Shown: positions 47,806-58,334 of the stretch, one piece after another | Numbering within the stretch: the first letter of the stretch is position 1 | Layout of the letters: the number at the start of each line of letters is the position of its first letter | Origin: Aporrectodea caliginosa | Taxonomy: Eukaryota; Annelida; Clitellata; Crassiclitellata; Lumbricidae | NCBI GenBank assembly: GCA_020284085.1 | Contig: JACEVL010000960.1 | Span: 124,001 to 188,000, forward strand | Reading direction: 5' to 3' | Length of the DNA: 64,000 nt | Notes under the pieces: generated by a model | Database searches by the model: none | Told to the model about the DNA's origin: nothing | What the model saw: the letters and a program-made list of their open reading frames with translations, nothing else | Program-made: the position numbers and the translations under genes

Positions 47806-49660
47806 CCTTTTATGAGTTTCTACACCATCTCAAACCCAGTGTCTTTTGTTCTGTGCAGCTATTTTAATTTCCAACTCTTTCATTTCCCCTTCCATTTTTG
47901 TCATGCCAAATTCACTACCCACATTCTGTCTCCCTTGCTTGCTGCCTGTTCATAGGCCAGAGGCGCCAGACTGACATAGTTCAGTGAATCCATGGTTTAG
48001 CGAAGCACCTAACCGTAAGTAGCAGTTCCAACCCATTTGGACAATTAAAGAGACCAAAAAGACCACTTAATGGCCTCCACAGAGATGTCCATGGAGATCT
48101 ATATTTACTGAGAAAGGCCGCTGCCAGGTCCAACCACAGTACAGATATTAATTCACCATTGGATACCAATATAGGCCCATAAACAGTGGTTCTGCTATAA
48201 CTGTAGAAATAAGGGTGGACGATAAAATCTTCATTGATATATATACTGTCCTACAGTAATGAACAGCCGGTAGTCTGCTGCCAGATGACTTGTCTTTGGC
48301 CAAGCAGACAATTTATGTCTTAGAATTATATAATGCCTGCCATTCACCACTGCATTTAGAGTTCAAATCCCAGTACAGGAACAATGAAAATGTTTGTCAT
48401 AATCTAATTAGGGCTGGTAACAATTAAAATTGTTAATAGTTAACTATTTAAGAATTAACGATTAATTAATAGTTAACTTGATAAAATGCATCCCCCAATA
48501 AGTAATGACAAATACAAAAATTAACATTGTTCATTGTTTATCTTTTAATAGTATTATAAATATTTATTACTAGTTAGTAGTTCCTTCTTACTCAGTAGCC
48601 TAGTTATTTGTCCTTCTTAGTAGTCTTTTATCACTCATTCACCATATACTTAGAACTACTATAACATATTTTATCGCTCATCCAACTTCCAGTTTTACTG
48701 CAATAATTTATCTGCCTTAAAATAATTTACAATGCTAAACTACACGATGGTAGAACAGAGAATAATTTATGACACTAAACTACACTTTTACCAAAGCTAC
48801 TGTTTACACTGTAGGTACACGTGGAAAGTTACCACAAGAAACTAATATTTGTTAACAGTTTCAGCACACCTCACTCGCATTTGGTCGATCTTGAACTCAC
48901 ATACACAAATCTCTAAAAGCTTTGACGTCACAACGAAAATCTAACCCATTTCCGCCTTTTAGTGGAAAATGACGTCATTCTGCAAACATCTTGACGAAAA
49001 ATATTTCTGAATTGACATATGGATTAATCGATAGTTTGATAATAAGCTATTTGACAGATCTGATGAACAGATCGAGAGGCGGAGACCGCTTTCATGCAGT
49101 CATAGATCAATTTAGATAGACATGGCAAAAATGCCTGCACTTCAACTCCCAGTGCGCACTTCACATATGCACACAGAAACCGACCTAGATTTGTTGGTTC
49201 ACAACGTACACTAGAGACTTCTTACAACATTCTTCATTACAACATGAATTCATATTCAATACGTTTGAAAATTATGGATCCCAAAATTAGTTAAGTTGTA
49301 GAAAATAAACTCGTTACAATACAGTCTTGATATAAGGTCATTCGTATTGCTCCAAAAACAGTAAATAATGAACTTCTTTTCATTTTCTATTGCGTATTGG
49401 TTAATTTTTGGCAAATTCACTCATATTAACACTGTCATCTGTTGAGAAGGCCAATGAAAAACGCCTTTCTGTTGAAAGTTTCTTATCAAAGTATGGAACG
49501 AACAGTATGGAACTATATATACTCAGGCTTTCCATACAAGTATACAGTGATGTGAACTAACCAGGATGGCAATTCCATTGTGGGAAAAAATATTTTTGCT
49601 GGGATGGTGAAAAAACCCGGTAATAACCAGCAAAAACCCTAGCAAACATCTGCACATCGC
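47806..49660. other. Unassigned sequence with one possible transposon end
   Basis: At 48411-48475, TAGGGCTGGTAACAATTAA followed by repeated TTAATAGTTAACTATT looks like the left end of another hAT-type element. I could not find its right end. The rest holds no recognised feature. Confidence 0.3.
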
Positions 49661-49667
49661 AGTTTAT

Positions 49668-50100
49668 TTATTTTATTTATTTATTTCAGAAAATTTATAT
49701 AGCGCCCCTTCAAGGATGCCTACTCAGAAGCGCTCCCAGCCCAACCCCGGTCGAACAGGACAGTCTTAAGAGAACTGAGAAATGAGGCAGAGTGACCAGC
49801 AGGTGTCAGCCGAAGCATGGTAGGGAGCCCATTCCAGGTTGAAGGGCCCGCCACGGAGAAGGCGCGACGCTGCCTGAGAGCAGTCCGCGAACGAGGAACA
49901 ATGAGCTCAGCCTGTGCAGCCGAGCGGAGAAAGCAACGACGCTGGACGCATGTGGTGGAGCAGCAGAGCTCCCGCAAATACGGAGGGGCCAGACCCTCAA
50001 TACAGCGCCGGACCAAGACAGAGATTCGATACACAATACGCTGTGGGTAAGGAAGCCAGTGGAGCACGTCCCTCATGTGTGCAGTTATTGGGACCATGAC
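49668..50100 (-). pseudogene. LINE ORF2 3' end, best-preserved T1 copy
   Basis: An open minus-strand frame of 125 codons reads LHWLPYPQRIVYRISVLVRR, CIEGLAPPYLREL, VPRSRTALRQRRAFSVAGPS and TWNGLP, and ends GSASE-stop at 49720. This is the conserved region after the reverse transcriptase in CR1/Jockey-like ORF2. The 3' tail GGGGCGCTATATAAATTTTC with an AAAT repeat follows. It is truncated at the 5' end near 50100. The lack of stops suggests a fairly young insertion. Confidence 0.85.
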
Positions 50101-50469
50101 AAATTCTTTATAAAATAACAGTTACAAATGATTAATACACTATGTAAGTTAATATTTATGAACTAAACATGTTAATCATAGGACAGTCTTAAGACTGAGC
50201 TAAATGTGATAAGAATATACTAATCATCCTTGATGACAGTGGGCACCAGACCATCGCATAAGTGCCCAGTGCTGTCACAAATAATAATTGTCAAGCGGCT
50301 GCAAAAGCCTCAGCCTATTCCGTACGTAGTGTTAATGACTAGCCGTTACCATGTCACTTACTCAACCACTTGATGATGCTCACACTTTCAGTGTTTCAAC
50401 TGATTTAAATGCTTCAATTCATGTAAATGATTCTGGCAATGCTTCGGCTAACGCTACGACTATAGGCCT

Positions 50470-50636
50470 TGATGGATACTCTGATATGTACACTCTAGTG
50501 ACTTATATGCACACTCTAGTGATATATAGTCTTTGGGGACTCTTGTTCCATGGAGAGCGTTTCCGGTTGTTCTGGTTTTCGTAACATGTCGTTCAATAAA
50601 TGTTTTATAATCAAATTCGAGTATTGGAACATAACA
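50470..50636 (+). repeat. 5' LTR
   Basis: 167 bp, TG...CA ends, identical by eye to 55167-55333. Contains GATATATAGTC (TATA-like) and the polyadenylation signal AATAAA at 50595-50600. A CACTCTAGTGA motif occurs twice. Confidence 0.95.
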
Positions 50637-50651
50637 TGGCGCAGTCGACAG
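50637..50651 (+). promoter_or_regulatory. Primer-binding site
   Basis: TGGCGCAGTCGACAG begins directly after the LTR. TGG is complementary to the CCA end of a tRNA. The first 11 bases resemble the complement of some animal serine tRNA 3' ends, so the priming tRNA is an inference. Confidence 0.75.
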
Positions 50652-50747
50652 TTGTTTCATAATTGATCAGGTTAGCAAAAACATTAACGAACCTCTCCAA
50701 CAAATGCTAAACGACTTTATAAGCACGCAAATTGTACGCAAAACACA

Positions 50748-53700
50748 ATGAGCCGAAGCGGCAAAAAATCGGGAGACGACACAACAGCCACGAACCCAGA
50801 TCAAATGTCTGTTATATTACAAATAATACAACAGCAAGCGGATGATCGGAAACAAATGGAGGAAACAATCCGTCTAGAACGACGCGCTGCGGAGGAACGT
50901 TTTACCCAATTGTTTCAGGCAATGCAACAAGCAAGGCCACCTTCCAACAACACCGAAACGAACCATCTCACTCAAATGGCAAAACAGACTCTCCGCCCTC
51001 CGACTAACATTACTTTGTTGTCTGGCACCCCGTCCATGGCGGAATTTACCAGCTGGCGGCAATCGTGGGACGATTATGCACTGATCAACCACGTTGACCA
51101 GCACGACCGAGCCACACAGCTTGCTGCCCTCAGGACACACATGTCGCAAGAATTTCAAGCTGTCCTAAACGAATCAGTCACCATTAACTGTATCATACCT
51201 GATGAACCCACTGTTGAGGAGGCTCTTACAGCTATCCACAGCTTCATCCGAGGTGTGCAGAATATCATTGTTGATCGCTTCCATTTCTTTACTCGACGAC
51301 AACAACCAGGTGAATCATTCGAGCACTTTTTCGTGGCCTTGCGTCAACTCTGCAGACTCGCCGATGTGTGCAACCACTGTACTGACACACAATTAATCAC
51401 ACTTATCATAATCGGCGTCCAGGATCCTGACCTCCAGAAGAAATTATTGGAGATCCGACCTGTTCCAAATCTGAACCAAGTCCTTACAGTCTGCCGCGCT
51501 TTCGAGTCCGCCGGAACAGATCAGGCACTCACATCCAGTGTGGTGGCACAGGCTGGCAGGCAGGAGAAATCACGTGCCTACAACAACACCTCGCGACCAC
51601 ATCAATCGCAACCTCAGAACCGCAGCAACCGAGCACACAAAGGCACCACGTGCTATTGGTGTGCTGGTGACCCACATCCGAGCCGTAACCAGTGTCCTGC
51701 AAAAGATACTACCTGTAACTTTTGCCTGATCAAAGGCCATTACCAGAAAGCTTGTAAAAAGCGATTTAATGACCAAAAAACAGACACTTCAGTCAAGAAA
51801 GTTGTCAACACAGCTAACGTCATGGAGGCCAACATACGACCAGGCATCACACCAGTGTCCCTTCACGTTAACGCATATGGACGAGAGGTTCAGCTCCTGG
51901 CTTACCCAGACACTGGTGCAGACATTAACGTCTTACCAGAGAAATTTTTGCACAAGCTCGGCATGAACTCCGGATCCCTCCGACCAGCCAACATCACCAT
52001 AATGGCATACAATGGAAAACGTGATTCGCCAATCGGATTCTTTCCTGCCAAGATTAGCATAGGTGAATCCACATTGGACAGCAATATTTATGTCCAACGA
52101 GGAACCAATCGATTCCTACTATCAGGCCTGGCATGCGAAAAACTGGGAATAATATCATTTCCTCTGCAAAGAGCACAGGCCGTCACAACAACTGCGGCCT
52201 CAGACGTCGTCATACTATCCACTGATATAGAAGGTGACCCATCAGATGACCTCATAAATAATACTCGAGAACGTATCATGACGGAATTTGCTGATGTATT
52301 CGGTGACGACAACTTGCTACATCCAATGCAGGGATCCCCAATGAAAATTCATCTAAAACCTGATGCACAACCATATGCCTTGACCGCAGCACGTCAAGTG
52401 GCATTTGGTCTCCGAGATCAAGTCCAGCTGGAGCTCCAAAACATGGTGGCCAAGGGCATCATTCAAAAACTGGAAGATGAGGCATCAGAATGGTGCCATC
52501 CTATGGTCGTTGTACGCAAGCCAGATGGCCGAATCCGCATATGTGTCGATTACACGAAACTCAATAAATATGTCGCCCGATCCACCTACCCCACGCGCAC
52601 ACCGAAAGCCGCCATCGATTCTATCACAGCCGGAGACAAATTCTTCACCACTCTGGACGCTGTACAAGGATACTGGCAAATGGAACTATCATCTGAAAGT
52701 CAACACCTCACCACTTTCATCACGACAGAGGGACGATTTCGATTCCTCCGAGCCCCAATGGGCCTTAATGCCACTGGAGACGAATACAACCGTAGGGGCG
52801 ATATCGCCTTGGCTGGTATAAGCAATGTTCAAAAAGTGGTCGATGACATCCTCATCCACAGCAAAACATTTAAACAGCATGTAGACACAGTTGTCGCCGT
52901 CCTCCACCGATGTCGAGAACACGGTATCACACTGAACAAGAGGAAATTCACATTCTGCCAACCACAGACCAAATATGCAGGATATTGTATCACGTCTTCG
53001 GGGATTACCACTGATCCGGACAAGATCTCAGCCATATCAAAATTCCCACCCCCCACCAACATTACAGAACTCCGCTCATTCTTTGGATTAGTTAATCAAC
53101 TCGGCAGCTTCAGTAGCGAGATTGCCTCTACAATGCAACCACTCCGCCCTCTGCTTAAAAAAGGAAGAGTCTTTGCATGGTCAGACAACCAACAGTCGGC
53201 ATTTGACAACGTCAAAGCAACATTGACAAAATCGCCGATCCTCCAGCCATTCGATTTAAAACTTCCTACCATATTGCAAACAGATGCATCCCGCACTCGC
53301 GGCCTTGGATTTGCTTTGCTACAGAAATCCCATGACGACACGCTCACCCTGGTTCAATGCGGTAGCAGATTCATATCAGACACAGAATCAAGATATGCAA
53401 TGGTAGAGTTGGAACTACTCGCAGTCGTATGGGCCATGAATAAATGCCGGCTCTATTTGAGTGGACTCCCTCACTTCACACTCATTGTTGACCACCGTCC
53501 ACTGATACCAATCCTCAATTCAAAAGGACTGGACGAAATTGACAACCCCCGCATTCTTCGTCTACGGGAAAAACTCCTCCCATTCAGTTTTGAAACAGAG
53601 TGGAGAAACGGCCAGAACCACATGATTCCTGATGCATTGTCTCGGGCGCCTGTCCACGACCCTGACTACAATGATCAACATCTAGAAACCGACCTCACCA

Positions 53701-55037
53701 CAGACATGGAAATCCGAGTCAACTACATGACCACCCAGTTGAGAGAGGACGATTACATGGACAACAATTACGACTCTACACTCAACCAAATAGCAGATGC
53801 TGCTAAACAAGACGAACAATATCAAGCACTGATCAAACTGATAGAGCAAGGATTCCCATCACGATCCACACTCTTGCCACCAGAACATCAGCCATATTAT
53901 AAACTCCGCCATGACCTCACCGTACATGGCGACATAATCTTATACCAGACTCGAATCCTAGTCCCGAAGACCAAAAGAATCGACGTGCTACAGAAACTCC
54001 ACTTATCACATCAGGGCATTGACCGAACAAAACGCAGAGCACGACAGACAGTTTTTTGGCCGGGAATCACATCGGATATCGTCAACACTATTAACGCGTG
54101 CACCAAATGCCAGGAAGGACGCGCATCTCTTCCAGCGGAAAGTATCGAGTCGGACAAACCTCCAACCAGACCTTTCCAAGAGACTGCGGTAGACATATTC
54201 CAATTCGCGGGCTATCATTACCTTGTTTTTGTCGATCGATTTTCTGGGTGGATCGAGGTCTCCAAGTTCAACAAATCACCAAGTGCAGAGATGGTCATAG
54301 CAATTCTCAGACGCTATCTTATCCAATTTGGTATCCCAAACAAAATGAGATCTGATGGCGGAACTCAGCTTACAGCAGAGGTTATGAAGAAATTCATGCA
54401 AAATTGGGGAATCAATCATGTGTTCAGCGCTCCACACTTCCCATCATCCAATGGATTAGCCGAATCTGCTGTTAAATCAATAAAGGCATTAGTTGCAGCA
54501 TCTGCAAACAATGGTGACATTGAACGTGACACATTTGCTCAAGGTTTGCTCGAGTTACGCAACACACCACGATTGAATGGTCTATCACCCGCAGAGATGG
54601 TTTTCGGATCACCATTACGATCCTGTGTTCCTACACACCATCTGGTCTTATCCAAGAAATGGAGAGACCTGGCAGACAAGGAAGATGTGGCACCACTTCC
54701 ACCGGCGAATTTGAAGTTACGACAACTCAGACCTCTACATGCTGGAGAAAAATGTTGGATACAAGACCCATCCACCAAACGATGGTCATCGATCGGTCAG
54801 GTCATACAAGCCCGGCAACGCAACTACACTGTGAAAATGCCAAGTGGCCGAATTCTGTGGCGCAACCGACGCCACATTCGCCCATACTTGGGGGACGAAG
54901 AACAATCCACCAACACAGCAGCACCACTGCGACAAGAAATCCAGCACGCAATCACCCGGAAGAGACGACAGAATTTACTCATGCACCATCAGAGTGGAAG
55001 AACACTCGATTTAAACAATTTAATTACCCAAATCTGA
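50748..55037 (+). CDS. Gag-Pol polyprotein, Ty3/Gypsy
   Basis: A single 1429-codon frame without a gag/pol frameshift, encoding the proteins that package, copy and integrate the element. Order: N-terminal coiled coil (about 19-62); capsid-like region (85-265); two CCHC zinc knuckles (C302-C316 with CX2CX4HX5C, C323-C336 with CX2CX4HX4C); aspartic protease D388-T-G-A; reverse transcriptase with LDAVQGYWQ (D637) and VVDD (D699, D700) instead of the usual YxDD; RNase H D846, E889 and D915; a PDALSR motif; integrase with the HHCC finger H1085, H1088, C1118 and C1121, and the catalytic triad D1149, D1203, E1239 (D,D-35-E). A GPY/F-like C-terminal module (about 1328-1385) ends in RNRRHIRPY, and no chromodomain is seen. 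The ATG lies 96 bp after the primer site. The VVDD and DEYNRRGD motifs look lineage-specific. It appears intact. Confidence 0.96.
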   Translation: MSRSGKKSGDDTTATNPDQMSVILQIIQQQADDRKQMEETIRLERRAAEERFTQLFQAMQQARPPSNNTETNHLTQMAKQTLRPPTNITLLSGTPSMAEFTSWRQSWDDYALINHVDQHDRATQLAALRTHMSQEFQAVLNESVTINCIIPDEPTVEEALTAIHSFIRGVQNIIVDRFHFFTRRQQPGESFEHFFVALRQLCRLADVCNHCTDTQLITLIIIGVQDPDLQKKLLEIRPVPNLNQVLTVCRAFESAGTDQALTSSVVAQAGRQEKSRAYNNTSRPHQSQPQNRSNRAHKGTTCYWCAGDPHPSRNQCPAKDTTCNFCLIKGHYQKACKKRFNDQKTDTSVKKVVNTANVMEANIRPGITPVSLHVNAYGREVQLLAYPDTGADINVLPEKFLHKLGMNSGSLRPANITIMAYNGKRDSPIGFFPAKISIGESTLDSNIYVQRGTNRFLLSGLACEKLGIISFPLQRAQAVTTTAASDVVILSTDIEGDPSDDLINNTRERIMTEFADVFGDDNLLHPMQGSPMKIHLKPDAQPYALTAARQVAFGLRDQVQLELQNMVAKGIIQKLEDEASEWCHPMVVVRKPDGRIRICVDYTKLNKYVARSTYPTRTPKAAIDSITAGDKFFTTLDAVQGYWQMELSSESQHLTTFITTEGRFRFLRAPMGLNATGDEYNRRGDIALAGISNVQKVVDDILIHSKTFKQHVDTVVAVLHRCREHGITLNKRKFTFCQPQTKYAGYCITSSGITTDPDKISAISKFPPPTNITELRSFFGLVNQLGSFSSEIASTMQPLRPLLKKGRVFAWSDNQQSAFDNVKATLTKSPILQPFDLKLPTILQTDASRTRGLGFALLQKSHDDTLTLVQCGSRFISDTESRYAMVELELLAVVWAMNKCRLYLSGLPHFTLIVDHRPLIPILNSKGLDEIDNPRILRLREKLLPFSFETEWRNGQNHMIPDALSRAPVHDPDYNDQHLETDLTTDMEIRVNYMTTQLREDDYMDNNYDSTLNQIADAAKQDEQYQALIKLIEQGFPSRSTLLPPEHQPYYKLRHDLTVHGDIILYQTRILVPKTKRIDVLQKLHLSHQGIDRTKRRARQTVFWPGITSDIVNTINACTKCQEGRASLPAESIESDKPPTRPFQETAVDIFQFAGYHYLVFVDRFSGWIEVSKFNKSPSAEMVIAILRRYLIQFGIPNKMRSDGGTQLTAEVMKKFMQNWGINHVFSAPHFPSSNGLAESAVKSIKALVAASANNGDIERDTFAQGLLELRNTPRLNGLSPAEMVFGSPLRSCVPTHHLVLSKKWRDLADKEDVAPLPPANLKLRQLRPLHAGEKCWIQDPSTKRWSSIGQVIQARQRNYTVKMPSGRILWRNRRHIRPYLGDEEQSTNTAAPLRQEIQHAITRKRRQNLLMHHQSGRTLDLNNLITQI

Positions 55038-55072
55038 GAAGGAGCCCCCGATTTACACAATCTAAAAACCTT

Positions 55073-55166
55073 AAGTAAATTCTTAAAAGGGGGAGTTGAG
55101 GGGTACTCTGAAATGATAGATACATGCACAGTCAAAGACCACAAGTAAATTCTTAAAAAGGGGAGT
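55073..55166 (+). promoter_or_regulatory. Duplicated polypurine tract region
   Basis: AAAAAGGGGAGT (55155-55166) abuts the 3' LTR and is the expected plus-strand primer. A second copy, AAAAGGGGGAGT (55085-55096), lies exactly 70 bp upstream. It is followed by TGAGGGGTACTCTGA, a variant of the first bases of the LTR (TGATGGATACTCTGA). Confidence 0.85.
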
Positions 55167-55333
55167 TGATGGATACTCTGATATGTACACTCTAGTGACT
55201 TATATGCACACTCTAGTGATATATAGTCTTTGGGGACTCTTGTTCCATGGAGAGCGTTTCCGGTTGTTCTGGTTTTCGTAACATGTCGTTCAATAAATGT
55301 TTTATAATCAAATTCGAGTATTGGAACATAACA
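55167..55333 (+). repeat. 3' LTR
   Basis: Identical to the 5' LTR. AATAAA at 55292-55297. Followed by the target duplication GGCCT. Confidence 0.95.
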
Positions 55334-55370
55334 GGCCTATATGCCCATTTCGGCTAACGCCACGACTATA

Positions 55371-55789
55371 ATTATTATGCCCACATCAGAGCTTCATTTT
55401 CCATAATTGCTGATTGACATCGCACTATTTACGTAAGCCTATATATTATATGTAGGCCTACATGTATTTGATCATTAATGCAGCACCTATTGGGTCACCT
55501 CAATCACAATGATTGAAACCCTAGTTTAACGGATTATCGAAAAACTAATGAATTTTTGCCGAGCAGGTCGTAAGTAGGCCTACGCTGAACTGAACTGAAA
55601 TATCATTGTCAAAATCAATGGTGAATGGGAAGAACTGGTGACCCAGGGCAGCGCATTATTTCACAGACAGATCTACAATCCCGACGGGTCAATAGATGGC
55701 GCTGGCTAACCGATAAACAGGTAAATCGGTTACTGTCTGATGTTAAGAGGTTTGCTATGTGCCTAATATCCTCCTAAAAAGCTATCCTT
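55371..55789. other. Unassigned, TAGGCCTA-rich
   Basis: Several GTAGGCCTAC-type palindromes (about 55453 and 55575). No gene or known repeat. Confidence 0.4.
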
Positions 55790-56035
55790 TTCATACTGGT
55801 TTATTGATTCAAACTGACAAGTAGGCTAGGACCTACGCAGTTAGATTACAGGATATATTAGTAACAGATGATAAAAGTACAACAGGAGTCGAATTTAACT
55901 GTATGGCAGCCTGCAAGGCGCCCAGCTGTCCTACTGCACATTTTACAGTCGTCCTAAGGAGTGAAAGGCTGAGTAAACTTTATGGGGCTAGCACCCGCTA
56001 GCGTTCCTGTGATCTTCATGCCAGCGTGTTACCAT
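55790..56035 (-). repeat. S3 tRNA-derived SINE, minus strand
   Basis: TTTATTGATTCAAACTGACA, AGGAGTCGAATTTAACTGTA, GGCAGCCTGCAAGGCGCCCA and GTGAAAGGCTGAGTAAACTT match the reverse complement of the plus copies at 10362 and 32400. The tRNA-like head is at the right side. Confidence 0.75.
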
Positions 56036-56400
56036 TCGACCTAGTCAATCCAGTATTCAAAAAGGTGCAACCTGTGACTACACCAACTATCGGCCTATCT
56101 CTCTACTCAACACTAAACTGGAGCAAAGTCATGGAAATTAATTTGATCAACCAAGATATTATGGACCATCTATTTGAGCACAGGTTCATAACAAAACACA
56201 GGCAGCATGCATTTCTGCACAGACGTTCGATTGTTCCAATTTCCCGGAATTTTTATAGCCGATTGTTCCACTGCTCTTAACAATGGCAGGACCACTGGTT
56301 TCATTTACAGTATGTGGACATCCAAAATGCTTTTGACTCTATATCACACCATAAATATCACACACAGCCACTAATATCTGGAAAGTTGATTGGCGTGTCA
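56026..56400 (+). pseudogene. LINE reverse-transcriptase relic
   Basis: Across frames: NPVFKK, NYRPISLLNTKLEQS, KVMEINLINQDIMDHLFEHR, FITKHRQHAFLHRRS and YVDIQNAFDSISHHKY. This fits P-x-x-K-K-G ... NYRPISLL ... Q-x-G-F ... D-x-x-K-A-F-D-S-I-x-H of non-LTR reverse transcriptases. Frameshifts and stops are present. The C-terminal part is not found downstream. Confidence 0.75.
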
Positions 56401-57110
56401 TTTATATAGAGTAGACCTATGTGACAGCAGAATCAATTAGAATAAGGGAATATCTGTACATGACGTAAGCCTAGCACACGATATGACAATACCAGATATT
56501 AGAAATGAGTTTGAACAAATTTTCTCCATGCAATATGTGAACAACTTTCTCAACTTCTGGATCCACCACTGAGCCATAGAACCAACGAAGGGACTATATA
56601 TAGCATACACCAGATCAACTGTTAACAGCTGCAGCGCTTTTAGCCTTTTCCAGCGTAGACTGTCATTCTCTTTGAACCTGACTATATAGCCTGGTTTTGG
56701 TGTGCCGTGGTCGGTAGCTGTCTTGTGCATTCTTAGCTCGAAACGCAGAGAATTCTCGTTGCAGAGACCCACGAGGCGCAGTACGTGGCGAAGGTCAAGT
56801 AGGCCTATACGTATGCGTGTAGAAGTACATACAGGACATATGATTCGAATTTATTCCCATGAGAAATCAATCGTAGATCAATACAGCTTCGAACATTGAC
56901 GGGTTATTCGTCATGAACATCCAATTTATCATTTACTGTTAAAGTTCTGATCACGTATCAGGCATATATCTGTTTCCTCAACGGCTGCATGCCTTTAGGC
57001 GACCATTGCGCTTGCATGGCCACGGGCTTTGAACTTTGATAAATGCCTGCACTTATTCATCCTAGTTGGGATGTTGGGCGCTCTCTTAAGGCGTGGGTTC
57101 AACGCTCCAC
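56401..57110. other. Unassigned non-coding sequence
   Basis: A minus-strand frame of 111 codons (56437-56772) shows no motif. No repeat recognised. Confidence 0.35.
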
Positions 57111-57124
57111 TCGTTGAAATTCAC

Positions 57125-57345
57125 TCTTCATTCATTCATTCATTCATTCATTCCAAAACTTAATATAGCGCCCCTTCAAGGTTCCTACTCAGAGGCGCTC
57201 CCTGCGCTATTCTAAATGATGTTAGAGTCAATATGACCAGACATGCAGTTAATCGAAAACGAACACAGCTCGAATAACAGATGACTATAGAAGAGTCACC
57301 ACTGGCAAGGTCCCGCAAACATGGAGAGCCCGGTCTTCTTAATCA
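57125..57345 (-). repeat. LINE 3' end (family T1)
   Basis: A CATT repeat, AATATAGCGCCCCTTCAAGG, TCCTACTCAGAGGCGCTCCC and, further right, AGAGTCACCACTGGCAAGGT, as in 11703-11900. Confidence 0.7.
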
Positions 57346-58110
57346 GTAGGCTTATCTGTAGCTTTCTACAGCTCTATAAACACCTAAGTCGTGGGAAACT
57401 GTTTATTCACAGGCACTCTGTCAAAGCAAATTCGATAGGCGGGTACGTATAGTGTCACAATATTCGAGGGTCTGCCACGCAAACAGTCGGACGGCTACGG
57501 GAGAGTGTTTAGAATTGGAGCGAAGAGAGAGAAGAGACTTCCGTAGAACCGTTATAAGCCTACAATGCTCTACGAGTCAGTTGACTGCTTTCAGTTCCGG
57601 CTTGCAGTCCAATTGATACAGGATATTGAGCCTATAGATCACCTATAATAAAGGTCTGCGAAACTATGTCGCCTGAAGCAGTGACCAAGTTAAGTCAACA
57701 ACAGCAACTTTGGATCACTTTCATCATTCGTTCAATGTCCATGAAGGAGCGATCATGATAACCAGTTTAATCGTATAATTAGGTATAAAGTTTACAAAGT
57801 AAATGTAGGCATAGATGATAGATCTACACGTTTTCTGTAGCTACCGTATTGCTTCGACTCTGCTCATTTTGCAATGAATTTATCGGTTTAGATACTTCAC
57901 TACCGCTTCACGCATCCGCTTGAATGCGTGCCACCAGGGTGAGAATTGCCGGGGGGTTGGAGAGGGGTTCAACCCCCTAGTCTTTCTTAGGATCCCATAG
58001 TAAAGTCTACATTTCACACCCAAACTGCACATAAATCAACGTCTAACCTCCCCAGTTATTTTTTTACAATTCCCATACTGGGTGCCACGCCATTTAAGGC
58101 CCCCGACTAG
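57346..58110. other. Unassigned non-coding sequence
   Basis: Around 57950-57980 a GGGGGGTTGGAGAGGGGTTC block resembles MITE ends seen near 25.6 kb, but no element could be delimited. Confidence 0.3.
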
Positions 58111-58230
58111 GGCAGTGCTGCCGTCACTGCACGTCCGTGCCCTAGTGCCAGGCAGTGCCAGTCCCAAGCCTGGATGAAGGATGAGGGCGACGCTAATGAT
58201 CTTCGTTATCACACAGCGTAGTTAAACTTA
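58111..58230 (+). repeat. T2 LINE-like 3' end
   Basis: CACTGCACGTCCGTGCCCTA, AGTCCCAAGCCTGGATGAAG and GCTAATGATCTTCGTTATCA match 6868-6985. The triplet tail is missing here. Confidence 0.65.
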
Positions 58231-58334
58231 GGCTAAACGTGCTAGCCCGAGATTAAAATCTCGTAAAGAAGCTAATATCCGCATGCGAGCCACAGAGGCG
58301 CCTCGATGTACACCCTGATCAAGGTAATGCAATG

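Larger units (their letters stand above)
50470..55333 (+). mobile_element. Complete Ty3/Gypsy LTR retrotransposon
   Basis: A 4864-bp element with identical 167-bp LTRs, a 5-bp target duplication GGCCT (50465-50469 and 55334-55338), a primer-binding site, one gag-pol frame and a polypurine tract. All features for autonomous transposition seem present. No env-like gene is seen between the gag-pol stop and the 3' LTR. The domain order protease-RT-RNase H-integrase defines Ty3/Gypsy (Metaviridae). Confidence 0.97.

Noticed and set aside
49806..50099. Plus-strand frames of 77 and 61 codons
   Set aside because: They are the antisense of the LINE ORF2 C-terminus.
54659..55078. 139-codon frame overlapping the end of gag-pol
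   Set aside because: Alternative-frame shadow of the integrase C-terminus. No motif and no env-like features.
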